DNA from: Kutzneria kofuensis
Lineage (GTDB): Bacteria; Actinomycetota; Actinomycetes; Mycobacteriales; Pseudonocardiaceae
Assembly (NCBI RefSeq): GCF_014203355.1
Contig: NZ_JACHIR010000001.1
Coordinates: 372,001 to 436,000, forward strand
Direction of reading: 5' to 3'
Length of the DNA stretch: 64,000 nt
Shown: one piece after another, positions 41,483 to 53,200 of the stretch
How the letters are laid out: each line of letters starts with the position of its first letter
Numbering within the stretch: the stretch's first letter is position 1
Position numbers and translations under genes: made by a program
Notes under the pieces: generated by a model
Told to the model about the DNA's origin: nothing
The model's input: the letters and a program-made list of their open reading frames with translations, nothing else
Databases searched by the model: none

Positions 41483-44400
41483 TCACCACTCCGGCGGATT
41501 CTCCTCGAACGGACCGCCCATCTTGGGCCCGGGGCCGTTGTTCGTCGATGCCTTGAACCGGCCGTCCCAGTCGCCGTTGGGCATGCCGAACACACCCCGG
41601 ACGAACCGCCACGGTCCCCACTTGGTCTGGCAGACCGGGCACACGTACTTCGTGACGACCCCGTTCTTCTCCATCCGGATGGTCGAGATGAACCCGGCCC
41701 GCTCGCGGACCCCCTCGTCGCCGGTCTCCTTGGCGAGGTTGTTGAGCGCGTTGCCCTCGGCGCACTGACCGCCGCCGGAGCAGCCCACCGCCCAGGAACC
41801 CGTCTCCGGGTCGTAGGCCGCGGTGACCGAACGGCTCCGTTCCTTCTTGCTGTACTCGTCCGGGTTCTGGCGAGTCATCAGGGTCGAGTTGCGGGCGTTC
41901 TCCATCTCGCGCTGGATGTCCGGCGGGATCTCGAAGCGGAGCGCCTGCGGCGCCTCCTCGGTCGGCCCGCCGACCGAGAACGCCTCGTTGCCGGCCGCGA
42001 CCACCGCCCGGGCGCCGCCGCCACAGCTGTTGTCGACGGAACAGCCGTTGAGGAAGATCTGCGTGCTGTCGCCGGGCAGCAGCAGGCCGACCTGGAAGAG
42101 GGTCGAGATGCCGTCGTCCTCGCACATCTTCGACTGCTCACGACAGATGTCGTTCCAGGCCTGGTCCTCGATGTCGCTCGGGATGGCCTCGCCGGGCTTG
42201 AGCGCCGGCGCGAGCTTGCCGACCTCGGCCGCGTACAGCTGCCGCAGGTGGTCCGCGACCTTCGCGTCGGCCGCCACGTGCGTGCTGACCGGCTTGTACA
42301 CCGGGCCGGCGACGTGCGGCTCGACATGCTGGGGCGAGCCGCTGGGATAGATCCCGTAGCCGCTCAGGCCGGGGCTGTTCGCACCGGCGTCCATGCACGC
42401 CTGGGTGACGCACCAACTGCCGGCCGTCAGGCCGCTGGCGTCGGTCTTGTTGACCGGGTTGGCGTTGGCGTAGCCGTACGGGTTGAGCTGCTGCGGATTC
42501 CCCGTCTGCATGACCGGGTCGGCCGACAGGAACCGGCCCTGGCCCGAGTCGTATTCGCGGGCGCCGAGCTGGGTCAGCCCGATCGAGGAGTCGACGGTCC
42601 CGCCCAGGAATCCCTTGGTGCCGGGGAAGGTCACCGTGGGGCCGCGCGGTTCGCCGTACGGGGTCTGCCGGCGCTGGGTCACCTGGAGCGTGTCGCTGTT
42701 GATGGCGACCTGCGAGGTGCCCTGGAAGTCCGGCGCCAGCCAGGTCAGCCCGGTGGCGTCCCGCATGCCGATCGTGCGCGGGCCGTACTGGTAGTACCGC
42801 GTGGCCTTGCCGGCGGTGCTGCCCTTGGCGACGTGGAGTTCCTCGCCGCCCAGGTACAGCGTCGTGCCGGTGCTGTCGTGCCTGACGAGGCGGGTTCCCT
42901 CGGCGTCATAGACGAAGTCCGTGACGTTGCTGCCCTCGGTCACCTTCGACAGGTGGCCTTCCGGGTCCCAGTCCAGGGTCTGGGTGGAGCCCGGCAGCTT
43001 GCGGGACACGGTGTTGCCGGCGGCGTCGTACACGTACTGGCTCGACGACGTGCCGGCCGGGCCGGTGGTGGACGTCGAGCTGAGCTTGTGGCCGGTCGCC
43101 GGGTACGTGCTGGTGGTGACCGTGTCGCCGGCGGCCGCGTGCTGCGTCGCGGTCTGCCGGTTGCCGACCTTGTCGTAGCTGTAGGACTGCCAGTACGGGG
43201 CCGGGCCCGCCAGCTTCGCCGTCGACGGCGCGTCGGCGCAGCTGCCCGACGGCGTCCAGGCTTCGGTGAGTCGTTGCAGGTAGTCCTGCTTGAAGCACTG
43301 GACATCGGCCGGTTTGCCCTGCGGCGTGTCGGCGATCGAGGTGATGTTGCCGTAGTCGTCGTAGCTGTAGTGGGTGTCGGACTGCATCGGCGACGGCACT
43401 TCGGCGTCGATGATCGTCCGCTGGATCCGGCGGGTGCTGTCGTCGTAGTAGGTGGACAGCCAGGTGCGTTTGCCGGTGTCGCCGAGCTGGACCCGCTGGA
43501 CCTCGCCGTAGCGGGTGTACTGGGTGTCGGTGACGTAGTCGTAGGTGTTGCCGTCGTAGCCGCCGCTGGTGGTCAGCAGCTCGCCGAGATCGTCGTAGGT
43601 GTAGGACAGCGGCTCCGCCGGCAGGTCGCCGGCGGCGGCGTAGGTGATGCCCTTCGCGCTGCCGTCCACGTTGTACGACATGTTCTGCGTGTAGCTGCCC
43701 GCGATCGCGCCTTCGCTGTCCGGCACGGTGAGGGTGACGGCGATCGGGTGGTACAGGGCGTCGTACCCGACGGTGGTCGACGTGTAGGCGTGGCCGTCGA
43801 CGAACCGCGTGGTGGACGCGATCTCGCCCTTGCCGAAGGTGGCGGTGTCGTAGGTCCACTGCGACTGCACCGCGTCGCCGATCTTGGTGTCGATCTTGCG
43901 GCCGAGCTTGTCGTAGTCGTAGGTCAGCGTGACCCCGCGCGAGCTGGTGGTGCTGGCCAACTCGTTCGCGGCGTCATAGGTGCTGGTGGTCGTGCCGGTG
44001 TCGACGTCCTCGTCGCGCACCAGGCGGCCACGCAGGTCGTAGGTCTTGTGCCAGGTGTTGCCGGCGGGATCGGTGATCGTCGCCAGCTGACCGGCCGGCG
44101 TGTAGGTGTACGTCGTGGTGTCGTAGGCGCCGGTCGGTTGCGAGCCGTGGTACTGCCGCATCTCGACCGTGTTGCCGCGGGCGTCGAGCACCGTGGTGGT
44201 AGCGGTGCCGCCGGCCGGCGGGGTGACCGTGGACCGGTCGCCGTCGAATCCCGTTACGGTGCGCCACTTCTCGAACGCGCCGCCCTTGACGATCTCGACC
44301 GTGGCCCGGCCGAGGCCGTCGAACTCGTGATCGGTCTGCAACGGCACGTCGACGTCGCTGGCGATCCACAGCTGCTCGTCGACCGCGGCGTCGTTGAAGT

Positions 44401-47254
44401 ACGGCTGCGTGACCTTGTACTGCCGGCCCTGCGAGTCGTACCTGGTGTCGGTGATCAGCCGTCCGCCGCCGGTGGCCGGCCGTTGCTCCTGGCGCAGCCG
44501 CAGCAACCCGTCGAACAGCGCGTTGCTGCTGACGTAGCTGCCGTTCGGGCCGATCTTGGTGGTGGTGATGACCGTCGGCGCGTCGTTGCGGACGTGGTAG
44601 GAGAACTTCGCGTTGCCGCCGACACCTGGGGTGCGGGCGCGGTTGGGGAGCCACACCTCCGTCTTGTGCCCCAACGCGTCATAGGCGATCTCGGTCTTGC
44701 GGTTGTTGGCGTCGACCGTCTTGACGGGATTGCCGTAGGCCGGATCGACGGTGGTGGTGACCGACTGGCCGAGCGGGTTGGTGGCCACCGTTTGCGTCAG
44801 CGGCCCACCGGTCGCCGGCGTGTAGGCCGTCGTGGCGGTTCTGCCCAGCGCGTCGGTTCTGGAGACGACGCGGCCGAGGGCGTCGTAGCCGGTGGTGCTG
44901 GCCGTGACGTAGTTCGCGCCGGACGCCGGGTGGCTGTCCAGCACCTCGGCCTTGGTGGCGTCACCCTTGTCGTTGTAGGAGGTCCGGGAGCCGGTGATGG
45001 CGTTGTCCGGATAGGACGGTGTCTTGTCGCAGGCGACGGACACGGTCTCCGACTGGTTGGGGAACGCGATGAACCACTTGTCGGTGTCACGCGCGTAGGT
45101 GACGCGGGTGCACCGGTCGTCGGCCGCCGTCGAGGTGTCGCCCAGGTCGTTGGTGGACGTCACCTGGCGGTACTCGTCGAAGGTCTGGTCGACCCGCGTG
45201 CTCCGCCAGCCCCCGCTGGACAGCGCCACATGGTCCACGGTGGAGCCGATGTTGACCTGGTATGCCTTGAGGCTGCCCCGCGTGGCCACCGGGCCGCGCA
45301 CCGAAGGCGTGGTGATCGACTTGTCCAGCACCTGCTCACTGGTGCCGTTGTGGGCCTGGGACTCGTAGTTGAAGCCCTGGAGCCAGGCGTCGTCGGTGCG
45401 GACGCCGCCCTCGGAGTCGGTGACGCTGACCGACCGGGTGCCGCTGGGCAGCTTGTCGCCGTCCATGCCGCGGTAGTACCGGGTCTCGGTCATCGTCTGC
45501 GGGCCGGACAGGTCGCCCGGCTTGCCCCGGGTGACGCGGACCCGGCCGTAGCCGCGGAAGTCGTTCCAGGTGCGGTCGGACTCCTTGGAGAACTCCGAGG
45601 TGTCGTAGGCCCAGCCGGCCCCGTCGAGATAGTCGTAGCTGGTGACCTGCTCGGTGTTGCCGGCGATCATGTCGGACTGGGCGACCTGCGCCACGACGTA
45701 CTTGTTGAAGTAGTCGGTGCGCTCGGAGAAGTCCTTCTTCGCCCAGGTCATGGGATAACAGCGCTTGGTGTTGCTCTCCGGCGCGGCCGGCAGGGCGGTG
45801 GCGGTGCAGTCGGGGTCGGCGTAGGTGACGGTGGTGACGCCGCCGGCCTCCGACACGATGCCGGTCAGGCGGTAGCGCAGCAGCGGCCCGAGACCGTCCA
45901 CCTTGTCCACCCGGTTGGGGAACTTCGTCCCCTCGAACCTGACCGGTGGCATGGACAGGTCACCGGCGCTGTCGGTGACGGACTTCAACCACAGCGCCGG
46001 CTTCTCGCCGTCGCCGCTGGCCGGGAACTGCTGGTCCAGCGTCCACGACTCGACGTCGGTGTAGTTCGAGCCGCTCAGCACCTGCGTGGTGACCTTGGAC
46101 AGGCGCTTGGTCGACCAGAACGTCGGCGAGTACTTGTCCTTGCAGGTGGCCGTGTCGCACTTGTCGTCCCACGGGACGTCCGGCCAGTTGTCCTTCTTGT
46201 CCGCCGTGCAGTCGCTGCCGGGGACACAGCGGTCGGCGGTGGTGAACTCGACCCGACCGGTGGCCTTCTGCCCGTCGCGGATGCCGTAGCGGGCCTCCTT
46301 GAGCGTGCCGCCCCGGGTGTAGGACGCGGCCGCGTCCTTGACGTCGAGGCCGTAGGAGTTGGTCTCGGCGTCGTAGTCGTACTCGATCACGTTGCCGTGC
46401 CGGTCGACGACCTTGTCCAGGTTCCACCGCCACGCCTGCACGCAGTGCGAGTCGGCGAAGGCGGCGGCGTGGCACGGCTCCCCGTCGTCGTTGCCGAAGA
46501 TCGGCACCGTCCACGTGGACTTGGACTCCGGCCGGTCGCCGAAGAAGTACTGGGTTCCGTCGACGGTGGTGATCCGCCAGTACTCGCCGTCGTTGTCGCC
46601 GTTGGCCGCGCCGGTCAGGCGCTCGATGCGCGACCCGTCGTCCTCCTTGTTCTTCCAGACGCCGGTCTTGTCGTCACGGACGAGCTGGCCGCCGCCACCG
46701 CCGTAGGCCGCGGTGGCGTTGTCGCTGCGCCAGCACAGGTCCCCGACGTCCTTGACCGGCTTGACGTCGTTGGCGCACGGAATGTAGCTGCGCTCGATGA
46801 AGCCGACGGACAGGTCCCAGCCGTCGCCCACCCAGGAGGCCTGGTTGTTCGTCGCGCTGGTGCGACCGTCCACACTGGACGACTTGTAGTTGAGGGAGAT
46901 CCGCGGGTCGAGGCCGCCGGCCGACGGCGGCACCCGCATCGGGTAGGACCAGCTGAAGTCGCCGGTCTGCGCGGCCACGCTCCAGGACGCCGACGGGGAC
47001 AGCGGGGTGGCGGTGTCGACGCCGCCACCGTCCTTGGTGGTGGAGCTGGGCTGGTTGCCGTGCAGCTCGCTGCTGGTGGCCTGGTCGTTGGGACGGTCGG
47101 TCTTCTGCTGCTGGCTGACGGGCGTCGAGGCGACGCCGGGGAGCGGGACGGAGGGCTCCCCCGCCCACGCCACGGACGGCGTGAGCATGCAGAGCGCACC
47201 GGCCGCGAGCACCGCGGGCAGCACGCCCGCGACGCCGCGTCTCAGTCTTCGCAC
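41483..47254 (-). CDS. RHS-repeat polymorphic toxin protein 2 with C-terminal deaminase
   Basis: Secreted RHS/YD-repeat toxin carrier of 1923 aa. Signal peptide about 1-30, conserved entry block LSPSASWSVAAQTGDFSWSY, then YD repeats and RHS core ending at FLSADPVMQ and KTDASGL. The C-terminal region of about 270 aa ends in a cytidine-deaminase-like fold: QCAEGNAL provides the zinc Cys1831 and catalytic Glu1833, and VCPVCQT supplies Cys1872 and Cys1875. Such domains deaminate nucleic-acid bases or nucleotides in target cells. GTG 47254 is chosen from a GAGGGG site and alignment with RHS protein 1; a GTG at 47278 overlaps the LamG stop. Followed by a putative immunity gene. Confidence 0.9.
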   Translation of the reverse strand: MRRLRRGVAGVLPAVLAAGALCMLTPSVAWAGEPSVPLPGVASTPVSQQQKTDRPNDQATSSELHGNQPSSTTKDGGGVDTATPLSPSASWSVAAQTGDFSWSYPMRVPPSAGGLDPRISLNYKSSSVDGRTSATNNQASWVGDGWDLSVGFIERSYIPCANDVKPVKDVGDLCWRSDNATAAYGGGGGQLVRDDKTGVWKNKEDDGSRIERLTGAANGDNDGEYWRITTVDGTQYFFGDRPESKSTWTVPIFGNDDGEPCHAAAFADSHCVQAWRWNLDKVVDRHGNVIEYDYDAETNSYGLDVKDAAASYTRGGTLKEARYGIRDGQKATGRVEFTTADRCVPGSDCTADKKDNWPDVPWDDKCDTATCKDKYSPTFWSTKRLSKVTTQVLSGSNYTDVESWTLDQQFPASGDGEKPALWLKSVTDSAGDLSMPPVRFEGTKFPNRVDKVDGLGPLLRYRLTGIVSEAGGVTTVTYADPDCTATALPAAPESNTKRCYPMTWAKKDFSERTDYFNKYVVAQVAQSDMIAGNTEQVTSYDYLDGAGWAYDTSEFSKESDRTWNDFRGYGRVRVTRGKPGDLSGPQTMTETRYYRGMDGDKLPSGTRSVSVTDSEGGVRTDDAWLQGFNYESQAHNGTSEQVLDKSITTPSVRGPVATRGSLKAYQVNIGSTVDHVALSSGGWRSTRVDQTFDEYRQVTSTNDLGDTSTAADDRCTRVTYARDTDKWFIAFPNQSETVSVACDKTPSYPDNAITGSRTSYNDKGDATKAEVLDSHPASGANYVTASTTGYDALGRVVSRTDALGRTATTAYTPATGGPLTQTVATNPLGQSVTTTVDPAYGNPVKTVDANNRKTEIAYDALGHKTEVWLPNRARTPGVGGNAKFSYHVRNDAPTVITTTKIGPNGSYVSSNALFDGLLRLRQEQRPATGGGRLITDTRYDSQGRQYKVTQPYFNDAAVDEQLWIASDVDVPLQTDHEFDGLGRATVEIVKGGAFEKWRTVTGFDGDRSTVTPPAGGTATTTVLDARGNTVEMRQYHGSQPTGAYDTTTYTYTPAGQLATITDPAGNTWHKTYDLRGRLVRDEDVDTGTTTSTYDAANELASTTSSRGVTLTYDYDKLGRKIDTKIGDAVQSQWTYDTATFGKGEIASTTRFVDGHAYTSTTVGYDALYHPIAVTLTVPDSEGAIAGSYTQNMSYNVDGSAKGITYAAAGDLPAEPLSYTYDDLGELLTTSGGYDGNTYDYVTDTQYTRYGEVQRVQLGDTGKRTWLSTYYDDSTRRIQRTIIDAEVPSPMQSDTHYSYDDYGNITSIADTPQGKPADVQCFKQDYLQRLTEAWTPSGSCADAPSTAKLAGPAPYWQSYSYDKVGNRQTATQHAAAGDTVTTSTYPATGHKLSSTSTTGPAGTSSSQYVYDAAGNTVSRKLPGSTQTLDWDPEGHLSKVTEGSNVTDFVYDAEGTRLVRHDSTGTTLYLGGEELHVAKGSTAGKATRYYQYGPRTIGMRDATGLTWLAPDFQGTSQVAINSDTLQVTQRRQTPYGEPRGPTVTFPGTKGFLGGTVDSSIGLTQLGAREYDSGQGRFLSADPVMQTGNPQQLNPYGYANANPVNKTDASGLTAGSWCVTQACMDAGANSPGLSGYGIYPSGSPQHVEPHVAGPVYKPVSTHVAADAKVADHLRQLYAAEVGKLAPALKPGEAIPSDIEDQAWNDICREQSKMCEDDGISTLFQVGLLLPGDSTQIFLNGCSVDNSCGGGARAVVAAGNEAFSVGGPTEEAPQALRFEIPPDIQREMENARNSTLMTRQNPDEYSKKERSRSVTAAYDPETGSWAVGCSGGGQCAEGNALNNLAKETGDEGVRERAGFISTIRMEKNGVVTKYVCPVCQTKWGPWRFVRGVFGMPNGDWDGRFKASTNNGPGPKMGGPFEENPPEW

Positions 47255-47274
47255 GAATACCCCTCGGGTGGAGG

Positions 47275-50200
47275 TCACGACGTGGGATCGGTCTGGAACT
47301 CGCCGCCGGTCGGGGCGGTCGAGCGGGCGTAGCCGAGCGCCTTGTCCACGGCGACGCCCTCACAGTTGGCGGCCAGCGACACCATGCTGTCCGCGGGCGG
47401 CACGACGCACCGGGTCAGCCGGACGCCGGCCGACGGGTCGACCGGAGCCGCCGCGAACACGTACCCCTGCGCCGACACCACGGTCTTGCCTTCGCAGGCG
47501 GTGTCGTTGGAGGCGAAGGAGTCCGGCCCGTTGCTGCACCGCATGAGCGGCTGCAACCCGTCACCGGGCACCAACGACACGTACCCCTGCCAGCCCTCGT
47601 TCTTGAAGGCGGCCGGCGCCCCGTCGATGGTCGTCACGTGGTCAAAGCCGGGGTTGGCGTACCGGGTCAGCACCGCGTAGCCCACGGTGTAGCCCAGCTG
47701 GCCCTCCACGGTCTTGCCGCCGCACGTGGCGTCCCGCGACTCGAAGTGGTCGTTGGTCCCGGAGTTGCACCGGTAGAGCGGAATCGTCGGAATGTTGTTG
47801 GGCTGCTGGGTGAACACCAGGCCGGCGGTGCCGATCTTGGTCTTGCCCTCGCAGTCGTCCCGCAACGACGTGAAGGAGTCGTTGCCGTCGGCGCAGGCGT
47901 ACAGCGTCCGGGTGTTGTCGCCGGCCGCGGCGGGCATGCCCAGCGCGGACTCGAAGTGGTAGCCGGGGCGCACCGAGTCGGTCAGGCCGGTGTAGTGGTC
48001 CCCGGCGCTGTTGACGAAGCTGCCCAGCTGGCCCTTGAGCGGCGCGCCGAAGCTGCCGCGGTCGGTCAGCACGGCGTCGGTCGCCACGCCCTCGCCGGCC
48101 CGGACCTCGTCCACCGAACCCGGGAAGTACGCCGTCAGCTGCCCGTCGGTCTTGCCCCGGCCGATGACCATCTTGCCGGTCGCCTTCCACAGCACCACGT
48201 TGTTGCGGGTGCCGACCAGCTGGCCGTCCACGTAGAGCCGCAGCTGCCTCGCCGGGTAGTCGTAGACGCCGGCCAGGCTGGTCCACTGGTTCACCACCGG
48301 CGCCGCCACCGAGGCGGCGTACGCCTTGGCCGCGCCGTCGGTGTCCGAAGTGGACGAACCGAAGACCCAGCGCTTGATGTCGGCCCGGTAGCCCAGGGCG
48401 AAGCCGCTGTTGCGGTCGCCGTCCTGGCTGACGATCGTGGCGTCCTTGTCGTCACGGGACAACTTCGCCCAGCCCGACACCGTGAAGCTGTCGTGCATCG
48501 GCAGCCCGGACGGCGTGGTCAGCGCCCCGGAGGTGCCGTCGAGCTGCAGCGCCTTGCCGCCGCCCGCGTCCGGCCCGAAGCTGGTGCCGCCGCTGAGCGT
48601 GCCGGTGTAGCTCCGCCAGCTGGAGTCCTTGCCGGTGCCGTCGTTGAACTGGTAGTAGCCCCAGTCCGCGTCGTAGATGTCGTCGTGGATCTTGCGGGCC
48701 TCGCCGTCGCTGATTGCCTTGGCGTACACCCTTGTGTCGTCGACGACGCCGTTGAGCAGCGCGGAGGCGTTGCCGTTCCACTTGGCGCGGGCGATCGACA
48801 TCGGACCGGTCGCCGGCAGCAGGGAGACGCCGACCTGCGCGCCGGAGAGCAGCCCGTTGACGTAGAGCCGAACCTGGTGCAGGTCGGCGTCGTAGGACAT
48901 GGCCAGGTGCGTCCACTCGCCGGGGTGCGCCGCCTCGGACGAGTTGAGGATGGCGACCGCGCTGCCCGGGTTGTCCTTGTCGGCGGTGGGCATGATGACC
49001 GCCCACTTGCCGGCGGGACCGTTGTAGGCCAGCGAGAACGGACTGAGCCAGTTGCCGTCCTGGGCGATCACGGTCTGGTTGTCGGTGCCGCCCTTGAGCA
49101 GGTACACCCAGGACGCCAGCGAGAAGCTGTGGCCGGTGTCCACCACCGGGGCGGCGGTCTGCGCGAACGCGGTGGTGCCGTTGTAGTTGGTGGCGTACAT
49201 GTCCCGGCCACCGATCCACGTCGTGTTGGTCAGCGTGAGGTCGAGGCCCCGACCGCTGCTGTCCTTCGACGTGGCCCCGGTGTTCTCGTCGAACTTCCAC
49301 TGCGCCGCGTCCGCCTTGGGCAGCGCGGACGCGCTCACCGCCGGGTAGGAGTGGTACAGGGCGCTGACCCGGTCCTTGTCCAGCTGTCCGGTGTACATGC
49401 GGACGTCGTCCACGCTGCCCGGCCAGTACTCGGCGTTGGCGCTGTTGACCTTGCCGCGCCCGATGACCAGGCCGCCGCTCGGCTGCCACGGCGAGTTCAG
49501 CGTGCCGTCGCCGACGCGGGTTCCGTTGACGTACAGCCACACCTTCTTGGTCGCCGGGTCGTACACGCCGACCAGGTGCGTCCAGGTGTTCACCTCGGAC
49601 GGCAGCGTCGACACCGCGGCCTTGGTCACCACGGCGTTGTCCGCGTCCGACTCGGGCATCTCGAACGTCCAGGCGCCGAGCTGGTTGTTGTCCGCGTCGA
49701 TGATGTGCCCCAGCCGGAACTTGCTGGAATGCGCGCCATCGACGGTGACCGCGTCCACCTTGCACGCCGAGACGGTGCTCAGGTCGCAGTCCTTGTTCGG
49801 CAGCAACACCCACGCCGACACCGTGAACGACTGGTCCAGCCGCAGGTCGACGCCGGTGGTGGCGGCCGCGCCGTTGACGCCGTCGAAGCTGGCGGCGTTG
49901 CCGACCCGGCCCGGGACGAAGCTCGAACCGCCGGTCAGGGTCGCACCCCGCGCGCCGACCGCGTCGGCGGCGTTGCGGCCGCTGGACTCGTCCAGCGGAT
50001 AGTTGTGCACCAGCGTCAGGTCACGGCCGGCCATCGCCTGGATCTCGCTGGCGAACAGCGCCCGCGAGTACACCGACACGTCGTCGATCGAGCCGGCGAG
50101 GTACTCCACCGGCGCGCCCGCCCACTTGGCCCGGCCGATCTGCAGGCCGCCGGAGGCGTTCCAGGTCTGCGTGTGCGCGACGGAGCCGACCAGCGAGCCG

Positions 50201-53200
50201 TTGACGTACAGCTGCAGCTGGTGCGCGCTGGAGTCGTACACCGCGACCAGGTGCGTCCACTGTCCGATTTGGACGGAGCCGCCGATCACCTCGTCCCGCT
50301 GCGTCCCGTCGTCGGGGGCGTCCTTGGCGAACATCACGAAGCCCCACCGGCCGTCCTGCCGGGCCCGGAGCTTGAACGCGCTGTCCTGCGTGCCGTCCTC
50401 GGAGACCACGGTCGCCAGCGCGGACGCGCTGTCCACCTTGGCCCACGCCGCCACCGAGAAGCTGCGGTCGACGTCGATCACGTGCGGCAGGCTGACCGCG
50501 GAGGTGCTGCCGTCCAGCCGCGCCGCGAGGTCGTTCGGGTCCGGCATGGACGACTGGCCGCCGGTGTAGTCGACCTGGCCGACGGCGGTGCCGTCGACGG
50601 CCTTCGGGGAGGCGTCCTTGAGGTTGCCGTCCAGCTTCCAGTTGCCCTGGGTGACGCTGGCCTGGCTGACGATGCCGCGGATCTCCTCGTCCGACAGCAC
50701 GCGGCTGTAGGCCCGGACGTCGTCGATCGCGCCCCAGAACTGGTTGGTCTGCGTGCCCTGCCACATGCTGCGGCCGAACACCAGCGGTCCGGTGCCGTTG
50801 AACGCCGACGTCTGCGGCGCCGTGCCCGCGAGCACACCGTTGACGTAGATGCGGATCTGTTTGTTGGGCACGTCGTCCACGGCGGTGACCTGCGTCCACT
50901 CGCCGAGCTTGGCGGTGCCCGACGCGCTGTGCACCGACGCGTCGCCGGGGTGGGTCATCGTGTCGGCGCCGGTGGTGTAGAACTCCCACCAGTCGCCGGC
51001 GGAGTTGTTGCGGTAGCCGAGCATGAACGGGCTGTTCACGGCGCCGTTCTGGGCCACAACCGTGTGGAAGGCGTTGGTCGACCCGCCGTCCAGCCGGGCC
51101 CATGCCGAAACCGTGAAGCTCTGATCGGTACGCAGCACCGAGGAGCCGGTGGAGACGTAGTCGGCGTCGGCGCTCAGTTGCACCGCACCGTTGACCGCGC
51201 CGTTCGGGATGAAGTGCGCGCCGCCCTGAAGCACACCCGCGCTGCCGCCCGGAATGGTGTTGGCGGCGGTGTTTCCGTTCGGGTCGTCCAGCTTCCAGTA
51301 GCCGACCTGCACGTTGTCCCGGCTCACCGCGGCGCTGACCTCGCTGTCGGTCAGGCTCCGGTCGTACACCTTGACCTCGTCGACGGCCCCGGTGACGTAG
51401 TCGCGGTTCGGGTCGGAATCCCACAGCGTCCGGCCCACCCGCAGCTGGCCGGCGACGAACGGCACGACCTGGGTTCGCGGCACCGTGGTCGACAGCAGGC
51501 CGTTGACGTAGAGCTTGAGTTGCTTGCTCGGCGCGTCGTAGACGGCGGTGAGCTGTGTCCACACGCCCAACTGGGCCGCGCTCGGCGAGACGGCCATGTC
51601 GGTGCCGACCGGGTTGTAGACGCCGAACACCCAGTGCCCGCCGTTGTCCGGGCGGTACCAGAGGTCGAAGCCGGCGAACTTGTCGCCGTCCTGGCTGACG
51701 ATCGCCTGCGCGCCCGCGGGGTTGGTGATCTTCGCCCACGCCGACACGCTGAAGCTGGTGTCGGTGCGCACGGTGTTCGCGGCGCTCATGTAGCCGGTGC
51801 CGTCCAGCGCCAGCGAGGAGCCCACCGCGCCCGGCGTGTAGGTCGCGCCGCCCGACAGCGTGCCGTTACGGCTGCCCAGGTAGGCGGTGTCGTTGGTGTT
51901 GCCCTCGAAGGACCACTGCGCCACCGGGCCGTTGCCGGCCCGCACGTAGATGTGCATCTTCTTGGTGGGGCTGCGGTGGCCGGCCCGGTCCACGCTCTGC
52001 ACGTACAGGTCCTGCGGGCCGTCGCTCGGCGGCGCGATGCTCACGGTCGCCTTGCCGCCCAACGCGTCCGCGTCGACCTGGGTCGCCGGCGGGTCGCTCC
52101 AGCCGTACAGGTAGTGGTCGATGTCGGACACGCCGGCGGCGTCGAAGGTGAACGTGCCGGGCACGTCCTTGCCGCCGTGCCACTGGTTGTCCTCCTGGTA
52201 CAGCCCGCCGGTGACGCCGGGGGCCGTGTTCACGCCGACCCGGTCCACGATGAACGGCCCGGGCCCGTTCTTCCAGTCGCCGCCGTCCGGCCCGTCGGTG
52301 CCCCACAGCGTCCAGCTGACGTTCTGGCCGTCCCGGTTGCGCAGGTCGACGTCCTGGGTGAAGACGCTGCCGGAGGCCAGCGTCGGCCCCCTGTGCTCCT
52401 CGACGCTCGGGCCGCCGTAGACGTCCCAGATCGCGGTCAGCTGGTCGTTGTCCGGGTCGGACAGCGTGCCCTGCAGCCGGATCGTGTCGTCGCCGACGTA
52501 GGCCTCGCCGCCGCACCACTTGCAGATGTGCAGCGGCGGCTGGGTGGCCATCGCCGACGGCGGGTTCGGCCGGGTGTTGTAGTTGACGATGATCCGGGTG
52601 GCGCCGGCGTCCAGCTTGCGCCACGCGTACTTGTCACCCTCGTCGGAGGCCTTGATGAAGTAGGCCGACCACCCGCTGGGGTTGATGTACTGGCCGACGT
52701 CGAAGCCGAGGCCCTTGTTGCCGGCGCAGCCGCTGTAGGCGCTGTCGCCGGGGCTGGTGTCGACGTGGGTGCCGGCCGGCTGGTTGTTCCAGGTGATGCC
52801 GGCGTCGAACGTGCTGTTGGCGATGAACAGGTCGTAGTTGCGGGTGTTGCAGCTCGGCCCGTACACGATGGTGGCGTCGAACTCGGAGCTGATGATCCGC
52901 TTGCCGGCCAGGAAGCTGGTGTCGAACTGCCAGAAGGTGCGCGCCGTGCCGACGCCGGAGCAGCCCGCCCAGCCGTTGCAGGTGCCGAGCTTGCCCCAGG
53001 TGTCCACGTCGTTCGCGCCGTACCAGTGGGTGCTGTTCGGCGTGGCGGTGAACACCTTGGCCCAGTCGCTGCGGTCGAAGGTGTGCCAGTCCGGGTCGAT
53101 GACGATCGGGAACTGGGCCTTCGGATCGGTGAGCAGCTTCTGGTCCGGCACCAGGGTCAGCGAGGTCTGGTCCAGCTTGACGCCGACGGTCGCCCGGCGC

